DNA from: Candidatus Pacearchaeota archaeon
GTDB taxonomy: Archaea; Nanobdellota; Nanobdellia; Pacearchaeales; GW2011-AR1
DNA: 21,285 nucleotides
Direction of reading: 5' to 3'
Assembly (NCBI GenBank): GCA_002688335.1
Contig: NZCQ01000026.1
Coordinates: forward strand, 1-21,285
This document shows positions 21,242 through 21,285 of this stretch, piece by piece. The translations under genes were made by a program, and so were the position numbers. Within the stretch, counting starts at the first letter, position 1; each line of letters opens with the position of its first letter. The notes under the pieces were generated by a model. The model saw nothing but the letters and a program-made list of their open reading frames with translations, was not told the origin of the DNA and did no database searches.

Positions 21242-21285
21242 GAGAACTTTGCATAATTGACATTTCCGAAGGAAATCAAGGCAAA
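21242..21285. mobile_element. Second copy of the MITE-like element, cut by the window edge
   Basis: Starts GAGAACTTTG and continues with CATAATTGACATTTCCGAAG, matching the reverse complement of the 18320 end for about 30 bases (one mismatch in the terminal repeat) before diverging. Only 44 bases are visible, so it may be another short element or the end of a full transposon. Confidence 0.65.

Overview
This is an AT-rich archaeal segment, most likely from a DPANN-type archaeon of the Woesearchaeota/Pacearchaeota kind; that placement is inferred from gene content, not from a marker tree. Archaeal evidence: GatD and GatE (the archaeal Glu-tRNA(Gln) amidotransferase), a family B DNA polymerase, class III signal-peptide pilins, MTA phosphorylase, and TATA boxes about 25 bp before start codons, so that many mRNAs look leaderless. 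The aspartyl-tRNA synthetase is bacterial in type.

Layout. 1-620: two pilin-like secreted proteins. 803-2399: gatC-gatA. 2546-3548: HEPN/nucleotidyltransferase pair. 3674-4834: phosphodiesterase. 4898-5520: VapBC-type pair. 5524-9684 (minus strand): aspS, a K+ channel, a VOC protein, gatE and a nucleotidyltransferase. 9884-10873: DUF1003 membrane protein and a RelBE-type pair. 10880-12408: sugar-nucleotide epimerase and a NYN nuclease. 12598-14074: a small hypothetical gene and gatD. 14281-16219: an MTA phosphorylase-APRT fusion and a PCMT-like methyltransferase. 16220-16966: SPFH protein. 17049-17683: second VapBC pair. 17743-18541: YgiT-type zinc-finger antitoxin with a broken toxin. 18596-21049: DNA polymerase B. 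No rRNA, tRNA or CRISPR array was seen.

How the genes fit together. Amidotransferase genes dominate: gatA, gatC, gatD and gatE plus an AspRS carrying the H31/G81 pattern of non-discriminating enzymes. This suggests Asn-tRNA(Asn) is made through Asp-tRNA(Asn) and Gln-tRNA(Gln) through Glu-tRNA(Gln). Both AspRS and GatE lack the GAD insertion domain that they normally share. The purine fusion would recover adenine from methylthioadenosine and turn it directly into AMP. Five toxin-antitoxin-like modules lie in 21 kb.

Most notable. (1) Two non-coding hairpins carry almost the same G-quadruplex motif (GGGAGGGTGGGC[G/A]GGTT) in the loop, although their stems differ in sequence. (2) A 187-bp inverted-repeat element with a TATA target duplication sits inside a toxin gene that also carries a 14-bp frameshifting duplication. 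Removing both restores an 86-codon frame exactly. A second copy starts at the right edge. (3) The AspRS and GatE proteins lack GAD domains. (4) An ACTTAGTAAC operator-like site occurs between TATA box and start codon of two unrelated toxin-antitoxin modules. (5) Palindromes appear to be inserted in frame in conserved genes.
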